Source: Macrococcus equipercicus
Lineage (GTDB): Bacteria > Bacillota > Bacilli > Staphylococcales > Staphylococcaceae
Assembly: GCF_004359525.2 (NCBI RefSeq)
Contig: NZ_SCWC02000003.1
Span: forward strand, 1-64,000
Reading direction: 5' to 3'
DNA: 64,000 nt
Below, piece by piece: positions 1 to 9,143 of this stretch. The position numbers and the translations under genes were made by a program. Every line of letters starts with the position of its first letter. Position 1 is the stretch's first letter. Below the pieces are notes generated by a model, which saw only the letters and a program-made list of their open reading frames with translations, had not been told where the DNA came from and made no database searches.

Positions 1-15
1 AAACTCTCCATAATA
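1..15 (-). rRNA. 16S rRNA, extreme 5' end (partial)
   Basis: Read on the minus strand, the first bases give TATTATGGAGAGTTT, the start of Bacillota 16S rRNA just before the universal GATCCTGGCTCAG segment, which lies outside the window. The leader upstream (about 16-140) carries the GAACATTGAAAACTGAATG segment that I know from staphylococcal pre-16S leaders. Only about 15 bases of the gene are present, so the exact mature 5' end is approximate. The rRNA operon is transcribed leftward, away from oriC. Confidence 0.85.
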
Positions 16-148
16 GTTTGTCTGATAAAAGCTCGTTGACTGCTTAAGCCAGTCACTCTGAAAGTACTAAAGTACTCAAATTATTGGAATTAACGTTGAC
101 ATATTGTCATTCAGTTTTCAATGTTCATTTTTCGTCTCACAAGATTTA

Positions 149-177
149 ACTATACTCTCTTTCGTTTTGAAAGTCAA
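149..177 (-). promoter_or_regulatory. rRNA operon promoter, proximal (P2)
   Basis: On the minus strand there is a -35 TTGACT (172-177), a 17-bp spacer and a -10 TATAGT (149-154). It is the closest of three similarly built promoters reading into the 16S gene. TTAAATCTTG follows the -10, as it does in the next copy upstream. Confidence 0.85.
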
Positions 178-244
178 CTCTTTTTTAAATTTTTTTTAAA
201 ATCAAGTTTTAGTATGTTGTTATATCTCTGCCGGACAAGATTTA

Positions 245-273
245 ATTATACTCTCATGTGAAGTATAAGTCAA
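245..273 (-). promoter_or_regulatory. rRNA operon promoter, middle (P1)
   Basis: On the minus strand there is a -35 TTGACT (268-273), exactly 17 bp of spacer and a consensus -10 TATAAT (245-250). AT-rich tracts lie upstream, as expected of an UP element. It is followed by CTTGTCCGGCAGAGATA, repeated downstream of the third promoter. Confidence 0.88.
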
Positions 274-328
274 CTCTTTTTTTAATTTCTTTTTTTGAGC
301 TGCCGTTATCTCTGCCGGACAAGATATA

Positions 329-357
329 ACTATACAGGGTTGCAAGCCCTTCTACAA
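329..357 (-). promoter_or_regulatory. rRNA operon promoter, distal
   Basis: On the minus strand there is a -35 TTGTAG (352-357), a 17-bp spacer and a -10 TATAGT (329-334), followed by the same CTTGTCCGGCAGAGATA block as the middle promoter. The -35 is weaker than in the other two. The stretch 16-381 contains no gene; it holds these promoters and the 16S leader. Confidence 0.65.
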
Positions 358-381
358 GCGCAAAATTTACACTTTTAACAA

Positions 382-1230
382 TTAATTAATATTTCTTAAT
401 GCATTAATTTTATCCAGTGCTTTCTCGGGATCGCTGTAACCTAATTGATAGAGATCGTCGAGCTTTCCTTTATCTTTCTCCATGCGATCAACTTTTAAAT
501 CAGCTGATGGCCGGATGACTACTACATTGCCCACTTCTTCCTGACGATTAACATAGTGGAGTGTTTCATTATAGCGGGCCGGCCGTCTGCGCATTGCTTC
601 ATCAACTTGCGGATAACCTTTCACTTTAAACCATTTAGCAAGACGGCTTGATTTCTTCACGTAACCTTTTGGCCGTGTCAGTATAACGACATTTTTAGTA
701 ATGCCGTCTGCCTGTGCCTTACGCAGCGGGATAGGATCAGTCACGCCGCCGTCCAGCAATTTCTTACCTTGATAGTCAACGACAGGTGCCATTAACGGAA
801 GCGAGCTTGATGCTCTCAAAATTGTGAGCAGATCTTTGTTCAAGTAAGACTGGTCAAAATACTCCGTCTCTCCCGTTTCACAGTTAGTACACGCAACGAC
901 ATATTGTCCTTCATATAGAAGAAAGTCCTTCATATGAAAAGGTACATGAACACTTGGAATTTCATTGAAGATAAAGTCCATGCCGAACATTTCACGGTTT
1001 TTAATATAGTTCTGAAGAGATAAGTATCGTTTGTCCCCTAAAAAATCAAGGCTGACCTGCCTATTACGCCCACGCTGCTTCGATAAATAGGAAGCTGCCA
1101 TATTGGCTCCTGCAGAAACACCGATGATATAGTCGAACTCGATACCTTTATCCAGAAACAAATCCAGTACACCCGCTGTATATATACCGCGCATACCGCC
1201 GCCTTCTAATACTAATCCTGTCTTATTCAT
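382..1230 (-). CDS. patatin-like phospholipase family protein
   Basis: This 282-residue protein begins at the ATG preceded by AAAGGAGTGACATA; an in-frame extension upstream has no ribosome site. The patatin fold is marked by the oxyanion loop GGGMRG near residues 10-15, the nucleophile elbow GVSAG with Ser at about 39, and DGG (in LLDGGVTDPIP), which supplies the catalytic Asp. It resembles the YjjU/RssA-type bacterial patatins and should act as a cytoplasmic lipid acyl hydrolase. The natural substrate cannot be told from sequence. It stands alone, just upstream of the rRNA promoters and in the same orientation. Confidence 0.85.
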   Translation of the reverse strand: MNKTGLVLEGGGMRGIYTAGVLDLFLDKGIEFDYIIGVSAGANMAASYLSKQRGRNRQVSLDFLGDKRYLSLQNYIKNREMFGMDFIFNEIPSVHVPFHMKDFLLYEGQYVVACTNCETGETEYFDQSYLNKDLLTILRASSSLPLMAPVVDYQGKKLLDGGVTDPIPLRKAQADGITKNVVILTRPKGYVKKSSRLAKWFKVKGYPQVDEAMRRRPARYNETLHYVNRQEEVGNVVVIRPSADLKVDRMEKDKGKLDDLYQLGYSDPEKALDKINALRNIN

Positions 1231-1280
1231 TATGTCACTCCTTTGACTATTCCATATTATAGCAAATAGCACTTTATAAA

Positions 1281-1307
1281 AAAAGCGGCCGATTATCGGC
1301 CGCTTCA
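1281..1307 (-). terminator. intrinsic terminator
   Basis: The perfect inverted repeat AAGCGGCCG-ATTAT-CGGCCGCTT (1283-1305) is followed on the minus strand by a T run, so it ends the gene at 1319-2827. Confidence 0.85.
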
Positions 1308-1318
1308 CTATACAGTCT

Positions 1319-2827
1319 TTATTTAATCGTAAATGCTTCTGTGTAAAGAGAGGATGTGCCGCGTTTTAATCTAATATTCGCGTTCCCTGTTATTCCTTTA
1401 GTCGTCTTTGCTGTGATAACCGTTGAAGCAGAGCCTCGAGCATCTGTAGTCAAAGTAACAGCCGGACTGTAGCCCACTGCACTCCATTGATTGTTCATAT
1501 AGAAAGAACCGAGCTGAGTGCCTGCCGTATTATAGATGCCTACTTTTAAATCATTATAAGTTGTATTAGGTGTCAGACCATTCAATACAAGTGTCGTATT
1601 AAATGACTGACCATTTGTAACTACAGGCAGTACAAAGTCATATCCAGTACTCGAGACAAGGGAGGAATAACCATAGCTGCCTTGCTTGAAAGTCGACTCA
1701 TCATACCATTTATAAGTCGCTGCCGGTGTAGACCACGGTTCAGTTGCAGGTTCTGTAGATGCTGCCGGCACTTCAAAGGAAAGTATAGGTGATGCCTGAT
1801 CCAGTGTCAGTCCTTTCTCCTTGAATGAAGTATAGGACTCATCGCGCGACAGCCAGCTGACGATATTAGTTAACAATGTGCTGTCATCTTGTTCTTTATA
1901 ACCGTCATAAGTCTTTTTAGTCTGGCCGTTATCTTCTCTTAAATATTTAGGAGTTGCATCTTCTACCATAGAAGAATCACCGATGAAGGCAGCTTTTCCT
2001 AATCCCACTTTACTGATAGCTACATAAGCACCTTCATCTTTACCGCCGCCGAAGTATACTCCTTGATCGACTGCCGGTCCCCATTTGTCCGCTGTTGTTA
2101 ATCCTGACGGGACGTACACGAGGCCTTTAGCGATGTCAGGGTTGGTCAGTGCGATAGTAGAGCCTGCATGCATCGCTACGCTGTTGATACCGGCAGTGAT
2201 ACCGAATGCTCCTGCATCTTTGACGATATCTGTCGCGACAAGGTCACTTAACGCATTATATCGGAATCTCACTCCGAAATTATTGGACAGCCAGTCAGAA
2301 CTTGTAACGCCTGACATTCTGACAGATTGCGCTTCTTCTGCTGTCATTCCTTTAGCAGGTGCCCCGTAAGCACCTCGACGATAGCCATTAAAAATTTCCG
2401 AAGAATCATAGCGGTTCAAATTTCTATCTGCATTATAATGATCGGCGATAAAAAATACACTACCGCCTTCTTTAACGTATTTTAAAATTGCATCTTGTTC
2501 CGATTGTTTGAATGGAATGTTCGCTTCCGGTATAACAAATACATCGTACGGTGCTAAATCTTCATAAGTGACTGCTGTTTTTTTACGAAGCTCTTTAACT
2601 TGATAGCCTTTTGCTGCTACACCCCGACCGAAATCAGAGAACGCGCCGTCAATGACCCAGTCTGCTGCTCCTGCGGTCTGCCCATGTGTATTGTCAACGA
2701 GTACGCTTTGTCCATTAGAAACTGCCGGATTAATGACTGGCGCCTGATCGTTGTAAGTTTCTGCATAAAGAGCCGGTGTGCCGAGCATGAACGTTGTCAT
2801 TGTAGCAATAACTGCTTTTTTAATCAT
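1319..2827 (-). CDS. secreted protein with GATase1-like N-terminal domain
   Basis: The 502-residue protein starts at MIKKAVIATM and has a signal peptide ending near ALYA-ET. Residues of about 35-330 contain VLVDNTHGQTAG, EANIPF, GGSVFFIADHYNAD and AFIGDSSMVED, a pattern I associate with class I glutamine-amidotransferase-like (IFT52/GldG or DUF4350-type) domains of no clear catalytic role. The last 120 residues look like an all-beta Ig-like module. No LPXTG or membrane anchor is seen, so it is probably released or held at the wall by its C-terminal part. The function is unknown. Its own terminator lies just downstream. Confidence 0.65.
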   Translation of the reverse strand: MIKKAVIATMTTFMLGTPALYAETYNDQAPVINPAVSNGQSVLVDNTHGQTAGAADWVIDGAFSDFGRGVAAKGYQVKELRKKTAVTYEDLAPYDVFVIPEANIPFKQSEQDAILKYVKEGGSVFFIADHYNADRNLNRYDSSEIFNGYRRGAYGAPAKGMTAEEAQSVRMSGVTSSDWLSNNFGVRFRYNALSDLVATDIVKDAGAFGITAGINSVAMHAGSTIALTNPDIAKGLVYVPSGLTTADKWGPAVDQGVYFGGGKDEGAYVAISKVGLGKAAFIGDSSMVEDATPKYLREDNGQTKKTYDGYKEQDDSTLLTNIVSWLSRDESYTSFKEKGLTLDQASPILSFEVPAASTEPATEPWSTPAATYKWYDESTFKQGSYGYSSLVSSTGYDFVLPVVTNGQSFNTTLVLNGLTPNTTYNDLKVGIYNTAGTQLGSFYMNNQWSAVGYSPAVTLTTDARGSASTVITAKTTKGITGNANIRLKRGTSSLYTEAFTIK

Positions 2828-3034
2828 TAGTTTTCCTCTTTTCACTATGATGGCATAGATCCATGACACCCTCTTATTATTAGCAAAGTAGTTTTAATTC
2901 TGTGTAAATGATATGTAAGTAAATAGGCGATTTCGTTTTCAATCTTTACAGGATTGTTATAACCGCTCAAAGACTTCTTTTGTTATCATTTACTAGAACG
3001 TTACAAAAATAGGAATAGGAAAAGGAGCATCATC

Positions 3035-3982
3035 ATGTTTAAAAAAATCGTGAAAACTTCTGTCCCTGCTTTAATGGCCGTTGCAGTACTTGCAGCTTGT
3101 GGCACGACAGACAATAAATCAGAAACTCAAAAAGATTCTACTGCGTCATCAAGCAAAGAAGGCTACACGCCTGAAAAATTAACTGTGCAGTTCGTTCCTT
3201 CTCAGAATGCTGAGACACTTGAAGCAAAAGCGAAGCCCCTTGAAAAGTTATTAAAAGCTAAACTGGGCATCCCGGTTGAAGTATCTGTATCTACTAACTA
3301 CAATACAATTGTTGAAGCGATGAAGTCTAAAAAAGTAGATGTCGGTTTCCTGCCGCCAACAGCTTATGTGTTAGCACATGATCAAAAAGCGGCTGACGTC
3401 CTGCTGCAGGCACAGCGTTACGGTGTTAATGATGATGGTTCTCCAACTAAAGAACTCGTTGATTACTACAAATCTCAGTTTATCGTTAAAAAAGATTCTG
3501 GAATCAACAGCCTGAAAGATATGAAAGGCAAGAAAATTGCGATGCAGGATGTCACTTCTACAGCGGGTTATGTGTTCCCTGCGGTCGATTTGAAGAAAGA
3601 AGGCATCGATCCACTGAAGGACATGAAAGTGACAACAGTTAAAGGTCATGATCAGGCAGTCATTTCATTATTGAACGGCGATGTGGATGTCGCAGTAACA
3701 TTCCAGGATGCACGTAGTATTGTTAAAGGCGACCAGCCAAACGTCTTCAAAGATACTAAAATCGTCAAATATACAGAAAAAATTCCAAATGATACTATCT
3801 CTGTTCGTTCAGATATGACTGACAAATGGAGAGATAAATTAACAACAGCGTTTATCGATATCAGCAAAGATAAAGAAGGACAAAAAGTTATCCGCGAAGT
3901 TTATTCACATGAAGGTTATGTGAAATCAGATGATTCTAAGTTCGATGTTATTCGTGAGTATGACAAAAAAGTCAAAGAATAA
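3035..3982 (+). CDS. phnD: phosphonate/phosphate ABC transporter substrate-binding lipoprotein
   Basis: This 315-residue lipoprotein has a signal sequence with lipobox LAAC (Cys at about 22), a Ser/Thr-rich linker and a PhnD-type periplasmic-binding fold. Recognisable parts are KLTVQFVPSQNAE, VGFLPPTAYVLAH, KIAMQDVTSTAGY and VAVTFQDAR. It should capture phosphonates, phosphite or a related oxyanion at the outer face of the membrane. It heads a four-gene set with phnC and two phnE genes. A hairpin with a T run follows, before phnC. The start has the ribosome site AAAGGAG. Confidence 0.9.
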   Translation: MFKKIVKTSVPALMAVAVLAACGTTDNKSETQKDSTASSSKEGYTPEKLTVQFVPSQNAETLEAKAKPLEKLLKAKLGIPVEVSVSTNYNTIVEAMKSKKVDVGFLPPTAYVLAHDQKAADVLLQAQRYGVNDDGSPTKELVDYYKSQFIVKKDSGINSLKDMKGKKIAMQDVTSTAGYVFPAVDLKKEGIDPLKDMKVTTVKGHDQAVISLLNGDVDVAVTFQDARSIVKGDQPNVFKDTKIVKYTEKIPNDTISVRSDMTDKWRDKLTTAFIDISKDKEGQKVIREVYSHEGYVKSDDSKFDVIREYDKKVKE

Positions 3983-4009
3983 TTTCTTGAGCATAAATAT
4001 GCTACTAAG

Positions 4010-4044
4010 AAGGCTAAACTCACATGTGTGAGTTTAGCCTTTTA
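4010..4044 (+). terminator. intergenic hairpin between phnD and phnC (partial terminator)
   Basis: AAGGCTAAACTCACA pairs with TGTGAGTTTAGCCTT, followed by TTA. It lies between the binding-protein gene and the transporter genes of one likely operon, so it probably reduces read-through and keeps the binding protein in excess. Confidence 0.75.
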
Positions 4045-4062
4045 TTATAAAGGAGTGTCATG

Positions 4063-4836
4063 ATGAGCCAAATCATATTTAATGATGTCAGCAAAGTGTA
4101 TCCAAACGGCCATGTCGGACTGGATCACATCAACCTTGAAATCAATCAAGGAGAATTTATAGTGATTGTCGGTCTGTCAGGTGCCGGGAAATCAACGCTG
4201 CTCCGTTCTATTAACCGCCTGCACGAAATTACATCCGGCGATATCTCGATTAGCGGACAGTCGATTACGAAGGCTAAGGGAAACAAGCTGCTGCTGATGC
4301 GCCGGAATATCGGTATGATCTTCCAGAGTTTTAATCTAGTGAAGCGTTCTTCAGTCATCAGAAATGTACTGTCAGGACGTGTGGGCTATCATCCTACTTG
4401 GAAAATGGTGCTCGGTCTATTTCCGAAAGAGGATAAGCAGATTGCTCTTGAAGCGCTTGACCGCGTCAACATCGTTGAGAAAGCTTATAACCGTGCTGAC
4501 GAACTGTCAGGCGGTCAGCAGCAGCGTGTATCAATTGCACGTGCACTGGCACAGGAGCCGGAAATTATTTTAGCTGATGAACCGGTTGCCTCTCTTGACC
4601 CGTTGACTACTAAGCAGGTTATGGACGACTTACAGCGCATCAATAAAGAACTCGGCATCACTATCATCGTCAATCTGCACTTCGTCGACCTGGCTCGTGA
4701 ATATGCGACAAGAATCATCGGACTGCAGTCAGGCAGAATTGTATTTGACGGACCAGTTGAACAGGCAACAGACGATGCTTTCAGCCGCATATATGGACGG
4801 GAAATTAAAGATGATGAGAAAATGGGGGTTAACTGA
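4063..4836 (+). CDS. phnC: phosphonate ABC transporter ATP-binding protein
   Basis: A 257-residue ABC ATPase with Walker [13 protein letters not shown] signature LSGGQQQR, Walker [13 protein letters not shown] and an H-loop His in VNLHFVD. It powers phosphonate-type uptake with the two PhnE permeases. Two adjacent ATGs occur; the second (4063) is better spaced from AAAGGAG. Its stop overlaps the start of the next gene (TGATG), which indicates translational coupling. Confidence 0.92.
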   Translation: MSQIIFNDVSKVYPNGHVGLDHINLEINQGEFIVIVGLSGAGKSTLLRSINRLHEITSGDISISGQSITKAKGNKLLLMRRNIGMIFQSFNLVKRSSVIRNVLSGRVGYHPTWKMVLGLFPKEDKQIALEALDRVNIVEKAYNRADELSGGQQQRVSIARALAQEPEIILADEPVASLDPLTTKQVMDDLQRINKELGITIIVNLHFVDLAREYATRIIGLQSGRIVFDGPVEQATDDAFSRIYGREIKDDEKMGVN

Positions 4837-5612
4837 TGAACCCGTCAATTAACAATGCTAAGCGCTATAAAACCATCTTCTCCCTGCTGCTGCTCACGGC
4901 TTTAGTCATCTGGAGCGGCTTTGAGACAGGATTCAGTTTAGAGAGCCTGGCGCTCGGCGCACCGGAAATGATGAACCTTGTTAAGGAAATGCTGCCGCCG
5001 GACTGGTCTTATTTCAAAGAAATTATTGCACCGATGCTCGACACTATACGTATGGCTGTTCTCGGCACGACATTCGGCTCACTGCTTGCACTGCCCGTCG
5101 CTCTGCTGTCAGCAAACAATGTCTTCAGATCACGCTGGGTGAACATGCCCGTACGTTTTTTACTCAATATTGTCCGGACGATTCCCGACCTGCTGCTCGC
5201 TTCTATATTCGTCGCAGTCTTCGGTATCGGTGCACTGCCCGGTATATTCGCGCTGACTGTACTGTCATTCGGCATCGTCGCCAAACTGTTCTATGAGGCA
5301 CTGGAGAATATCGACAACGGGCCGCTTGAAGCGATGACGGCAGTCGGTGCCAATAAATCAAAATGGATAGCGTTCGGTGTGCTCCCGCAGGCACTCGCAC
5401 CTTATCTCTCATTTGTATTATTTACGTTTGAGATCAATATCCGTGCGGCTGCCGTCCTCGGTCTTGTCGGCGCCGGCGGTATCGGATTGTTCTATGATAA
5501 GACACTCGGTTACTTTGAGTATCCGAAAGTGACTGCGATTATACTGTTCACTCTGCTTATTGTAATAATCATCGACTATACGAGCTCGAAAGTGAGGAAG
5601 AAACTGTTATGA
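4836..5612 (+). CDS. phnE: phosphonate ABC transporter permease (first)
   Basis: A 258-residue integral membrane protein with about six hydrophobic segments. The binding-protein-dependent permease EAA-type loop is visible as EALENIDNGPLEAMTAVGA near residue 155, which contacts PhnC. It overlaps phnC by one base and the second permease by four. The two permeases are homologous and presumably form a heterodimer. Confidence 0.9.
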   Translation: MNPSINNAKRYKTIFSLLLLTALVIWSGFETGFSLESLALGAPEMMNLVKEMLPPDWSYFKEIIAPMLDTIRMAVLGTTFGSLLALPVALLSANNVFRSRWVNMPVRFLLNIVRTIPDLLLASIFVAVFGIGALPGIFALTVLSFGIVAKLFYEALENIDNGPLEAMTAVGANKSKWIAFGVLPQALAPYLSFVLFTFEINIRAAAVLGLVGAGGIGLFYDKTLGYFEYPKVTAIILFTLLIVIIIDYTSSKVRKKLL

Positions 5613-6415
5613 TTAAAAACTATGATCATTTAAAGCCTAAATCATCAGCGCCTGTTATTATCAGAAATATCCTCCTCATTATTCTGCTGCTCGCCGTATA
5701 CATATGGGCATTCAGTGGCATGCCGGCGATAGCAATAAAAGAAAAGTCATGGGAGATTCTGTCAAACATATTGTCCGGTATCATCCACCCGGACTGGAGC
5801 TATGTCTATATGCCTGATGGCGAGGACTTGCTGCGCGGTCTGCTTGAGACATTCGCTATCGCCTTTTTAGGTACTATCATCTCAGCGGTTCTATGTATTC
5901 CATTCGCTTTTTTAGCGGCGCGCAATATTTCCAACCGCTTGCTGTCAGAGCTCAGCAAATTTCTGCTCAGTGTCATCCGCGTATTCCCGGAGATCATTAT
6001 GGCGCTGTTATTCATTAAAGCCGTCGGTCCCGGGGCATTCGCCGGGGTGCTGGCAGTCGGGATCCATTCAATCGGTATGCTCGGCAAACTGTTTGCTGAA
6101 AATATAGAGAACCTTGACCTCGGACCGTCTGAAGCATTAACGGCAACGGGGGCAAACAAGACAAAGACATTGATGTTTGCCGTCGTGCCCCAAATACTGC
6201 CGGCATTCATTTCATTTGTGCTCTACCGCTTTGAGATCAACTTAAGAAGTGCATCTATCCTCGGCTTAATCGGTGCAGGCGGTATCGGTACGCCGCTCAT
6301 TTTCGCACTGCAGGGAAGAACATGGGAGCGCGTCGGCATTATCCTGATCGGCATCGTCATTATGGTCATCATCGTCGATACTTTGTCAGGTGCCATCCGG
6401 AAGCGGCTCATCTAA
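5609..6415 (+). CDS. phnE: phosphonate ABC transporter permease (second)
   Basis: A 268-residue permease homologous to the preceding one, with the same coupling loop (ENIENLDLGPSEALTATGA) and the conserved GLIGAGGIG segment. It starts inside the end of the upstream gene (ATGA overlap). It is the last gene of the set and is followed by a strong terminator. Confidence 0.9.
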   Translation: MIKNYDHLKPKSSAPVIIRNILLIILLLAVYIWAFSGMPAIAIKEKSWEILSNILSGIIHPDWSYVYMPDGEDLLRGLLETFAIAFLGTIISAVLCIPFAFLAARNISNRLLSELSKFLLSVIRVFPEIIMALLFIKAVGPGAFAGVLAVGIHSIGMLGKLFAENIENLDLGPSEALTATGANKTKTLMFAVVPQILPAFISFVLYRFEINLRSASILGLIGAGGIGTPLIFALQGRTWERVGIILIGIVIMVIIVDTLSGAIRKRLI

Positions 6416-6426
6416 TACTATTTCAC

Positions 6427-6463
6427 AAAAAAGCAGTGAAGCTGGATGCTTCACTGCTTTTTT
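6427..6463. terminator. bidirectional terminator between phnE and recR
   Basis: AAAAAAGCAGTGAAGC and GCTTCACTGCTTTTTT form a long stem around TGGAT, with T runs on both strands. It separates the convergent phn (plus) and dnaX-ebfC-recR (minus) operons. Confidence 0.9.
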
Positions 6464-6471
6464 GAACTTCT

Positions 6472-7068
6472 TTATATTTCTGTACGTCCTGATATAGCTT
6501 TAGACAGTGTCACTTCATCCGCATACTCAAGGTCACCGCCGACCGGCAGGCCATGAGCAAGACGCGTCGTCTTAATGCCGATTGGTTTGACGAGGCGCGA
6601 AATATACATAGCTGTCGATTCTCCTTCGATGTTCGGATTCGTCGCCAGAATTAACTCCTGTACTGTTTCATCCTTTAACCGGTTCAACAGACTTGGAATG
6701 TTGATATCTTCAGGTCCAATGCCTTCCATCGGAGAGATGGCACCTTGCAGCACATGATACAGCCCTTTGTATTCACGCATCTTCTCCATCGCAATGACAT
6801 CTTTCGATTCCTCAACGACGCAGATCATCGAGCGGTCGCGCGTCTTATCCGCACAAATATAACATGGATCCGTGTCCGTAATATGACCGCAAATAGAGCA
6901 GTATGTCAGCTCACGCTTTACGTCGACGAGCGCTTTCGCGAAGTTCATGACGTCCTCTTCCTTCATATCAAGCACATGGAACGCAAGTCTCGCCGCTGTT
7001 TTCGGGCCGATTCCCGGCAGTTTCATAAAGCTGTCTATGAGTCTTGAAATAGGTGCAGGATAATGCAT
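6472..7068 (-). CDS. recR: recombination mediator protein RecR
   Basis: This 198-residue protein has the usual RecR length and layout: helix-hairpin-helix [15 protein letters not shown] near the N-terminus, a C4 zinc finger ([16 protein letters not shown], about 57-72), then a TOPRIM domain beginning ICVVEESKD. It acts with RecF and RecO to load RecA at single-strand gaps. Its start overlaps the stop of ebfC (TAATG), so the two are translationally coupled. Confidence 0.97.
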   Translation of the reverse strand: MHYPAPISRLIDSFMKLPGIGPKTAARLAFHVLDMKEEDVMNFAKALVDVKRELTYCSICGHITDTDPCYICADKTRDRSMICVVEESKDVIAMEKMREYKGLYHVLQGAISPMEGIGPEDINIPSLLNRLKDETVQELILATNPNIEGESTAMYISRLVKPIGIKTTRLAHGLPVGGDLEYADEVTLSKAISGRTEI

Positions 7069-7388
7069 TACATCATTCCTGGAATGTTCATTCCTTTAGT
7101 ATGCTGACCTAAACGCTGAGCCGTCACATCATCCGCTTTAGATAATGCTTCGTTTGTTGCTGCCAGTACTAAGTCCTGTAACATTTCGATATCTTCTGGA
7201 TCTACTACTTCTTCCTTGATGATGACATCAAGCACTTCTTTATGACCTGAAACAACAACAGTCACCATACCGCCCCCTGCTGTTCCTTCAATACGTTCGT
7301 CTTTTAATTTTTCCTGCTCTTCCGCCATTTTCTTCTGCATTTTCTGCATTTGTTTCATCATTTGCTGCATATTTCCGCCACCGCGCAT
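7068..7388 (-). CDS. ebfC: YbaB/EbfC family nucleoid-associated protein
   Basis: A 106-residue protein with a Met/Gln/Lys-rich helix ([12 protein letters not shown]) followed by the YbaB core [18 protein letters not shown]. Family members bind DNA as dimers. It lies between dnaX and recR, the standard arrangement in Bacillota, and shares a TAATG overlap with recR. Confidence 0.94.
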   Translation of the reverse strand: MRGGGNMQQMMKQMQKMQKKMAEEQEKLKDERIEGTAGGGMVTVVVSGHKEVLDVIIKEEVVDPEDIEMLQDLVLAATNEALSKADDVTAQRLGQHTKGMNIPGMM

Positions 7389-7403
7389 AATTAGTTCCTC
7401 CTA

Positions 7404-9029
7404 TTAATCAATTAAATTTATTGTATCTTTACCAAACAACTCTTCTGCCGTCTTGATGATATCATCTTTTGGCTCTGCCTTCACTTCTGACTGCTGCTTC
7501 TTGTTTTTAATGTAGTCATGTCTGACCTGCAGCCACTGTGAATCAGGTACACCTACCATTTTAACTTTTTTATTGATGATTGTGTATACAATCGACTCAA
7601 TCTGTTCACGTTTATCGTCACCTTTATTGACGAGTTCACAGTGAATATCTTCCTCGAACTTGATCAATACATGCGTGCTGCTCGCTGCCACCGGTTCTGA
7701 GTTCTGCAGCAGGCTGACGAGCGCCCTATCATTTTGCTTCACATGGTCAATCAGCGCCTGCCAGTTCTCCTTCAAATATGTCAGATCTTCGCGATTGGCG
7801 TTATCCAGTACATTTTCTATTTGTGCAATTGAGAACTTGTTTACATGGCGCTCTGCTTTCGGTTTTGCCTTAGCCGGTGCTGCTGTCGGATTCAGCTGAA
7901 TATTCGAAAGCTTCTCCTCGAACTCTTTCATCCGCGCATCGATGTACTCGGTACTCGCACCTGCCCCTTTCTCGTGAGACTTCACAAGTTCAGACAGTTT
8001 GACGATGAGCACTTCAAAGTGAATGTTCATATTGACTGCAAACCGCATCGACACAAGCGTGTCATTAATTTTATCAATCATCTCATAAATGACAGACAAG
8101 TCGACTTCATATATTTGGCCGTCTCCTTTAGTGCCTGTTGCAACATCAACGATGACGTCACGTAAATAATAAATATAGTCAGTCACAAGACGGTTTACTT
8201 CCTTGCCGCCGCTTAACAGCTGATGATATAACTCAAAAGCCGTGCGTACGTCATGCGTTACAATCGCATCAGTCAGCTGCCGCAGATCTTCTTTACCGAC
8301 ACTGCCCGTCACGTCCAATACATGTGCCAATGTCAGCTCTTCGTCTCCGAACGCAATCGCCTGATCTAAAATACTAAGTGCATCACGCATACCGCCTTCT
8401 GCTGTCTGGGCGATAAATTCAAGTGCCGGCAGTTCAAACGAGATGCTTTCCTTGTCACACACATATTTCAAATGCTCGACAATATCAGGGGTAGCAATTG
8501 CCTTGAAATCAAATCGCTGACAGCGGGAAATAATCGTCGGCGGTATTTTGTGCGGTTCTGTCGTCGCCAGAATGAAAATAGCATGACCCGGCGGCTCTTC
8601 CAATGTTTTTAACAAAGCATTGAAAGCACCTGTCGTCAGCATATGCACTTCGTCAATAATATAGACTTTATATTTGGATTCACCTGGTGCATATTTCACT
8701 TTATCTCTAATATTACGGATTTCATCAACGCCGTTGTTACTCGCTGCATCAATTTCAATGACGTCCGAGTTTGTCCCATTCGTGATTGACAGACATGATG
8801 CGCATTCATTGCACGGTTCACCGTCATGGCGTTCTGTACAGTTGATAGCTTTGGCGAATATTTTCGCGATACTTGTCTTCCCTGTACCACGCGGTCCGTT
8901 GAATAAATAAGCGTGTGATATTTTGTTTCTCGCTATAGCGTTCTTCAGCGTAGTCGTAACATGCTTCTGCCCAACTACTTCTTCGAAAGCCTGGGATCTG
9001 AACACACGATATAAAGCCTGATAACTCAA
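7404..9029 (-). CDS. dnaX: DNA polymerase III subunit gamma/tau
   Basis: A 541-residue clamp-loader ATPase: Walker A GPRGTGKTS near residue 45, a zinc module with Cys in CTERHDGEPCNECASC, Walker B DEVHML, sensor 1 TTEPHK and SRC. The C-terminal third (after about 360) is the variable tau region. It loads the DnaN sliding clamp and couples polymerases. It starts the dnaX-ebfC-recR operon, about 115 bp downstream of the FemABX gene. Confidence 0.96.
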   Translation of the reverse strand: MSYQALYRVFRSQAFEEVVGQKHVTTTLKNAIARNKISHAYLFNGPRGTGKTSIAKIFAKAINCTERHDGEPCNECASCLSITNGTNSDVIEIDAASNNGVDEIRNIRDKVKYAPGESKYKVYIIDEVHMLTTGAFNALLKTLEEPPGHAIFILATTEPHKIPPTIISRCQRFDFKAIATPDIVEHLKYVCDKESISFELPALEFIAQTAEGGMRDALSILDQAIAFGDEELTLAHVLDVTGSVGKEDLRQLTDAIVTHDVRTAFELYHQLLSGGKEVNRLVTDYIYYLRDVIVDVATGTKGDGQIYEVDLSVIYEMIDKINDTLVSMRFAVNMNIHFEVLIVKLSELVKSHEKGAGASTEYIDARMKEFEEKLSNIQLNPTAAPAKAKPKAERHVNKFSIAQIENVLDNANREDLTYLKENWQALIDHVKQNDRALVSLLQNSEPVAASSTHVLIKFEEDIHCELVNKGDDKREQIESIVYTIINKKVKMVGVPDSQWLQVRHDYIKNKKQQSEVKAEPKDDIIKTAEELFGKDTINLID

Positions 9030-9092
9030 GACGTCCCCTCCATCAATATTGGTCCTTTTATTATACCATTAGACATAACCGCTTCATAACAA

Positions 9093-9133
9093 AAAAGAGG
9101 AGACTTATCGGCATGAGCTGCTGATAAGTCTCC
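9093..9133 (-). terminator. terminator after the FemABX gene
   Basis: GGAGACTTATC pairs with GATAAGTCTCC around a GC-rich loop, and a T run follows on the minus strand, just beyond the stop at 9144. Confidence 0.85.
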
Positions 9134-9143
9134 TGAAACGTTG

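Noticed and set aside
2085-2369. Long plus-strand open frames opposite large minus-strand genes (also in guaB, dnaX, mnmE, treC)
   Set aside because: They mirror the codon pattern of conserved genes on the other strand, have no ribosome sites, and their translations look like nothing known.
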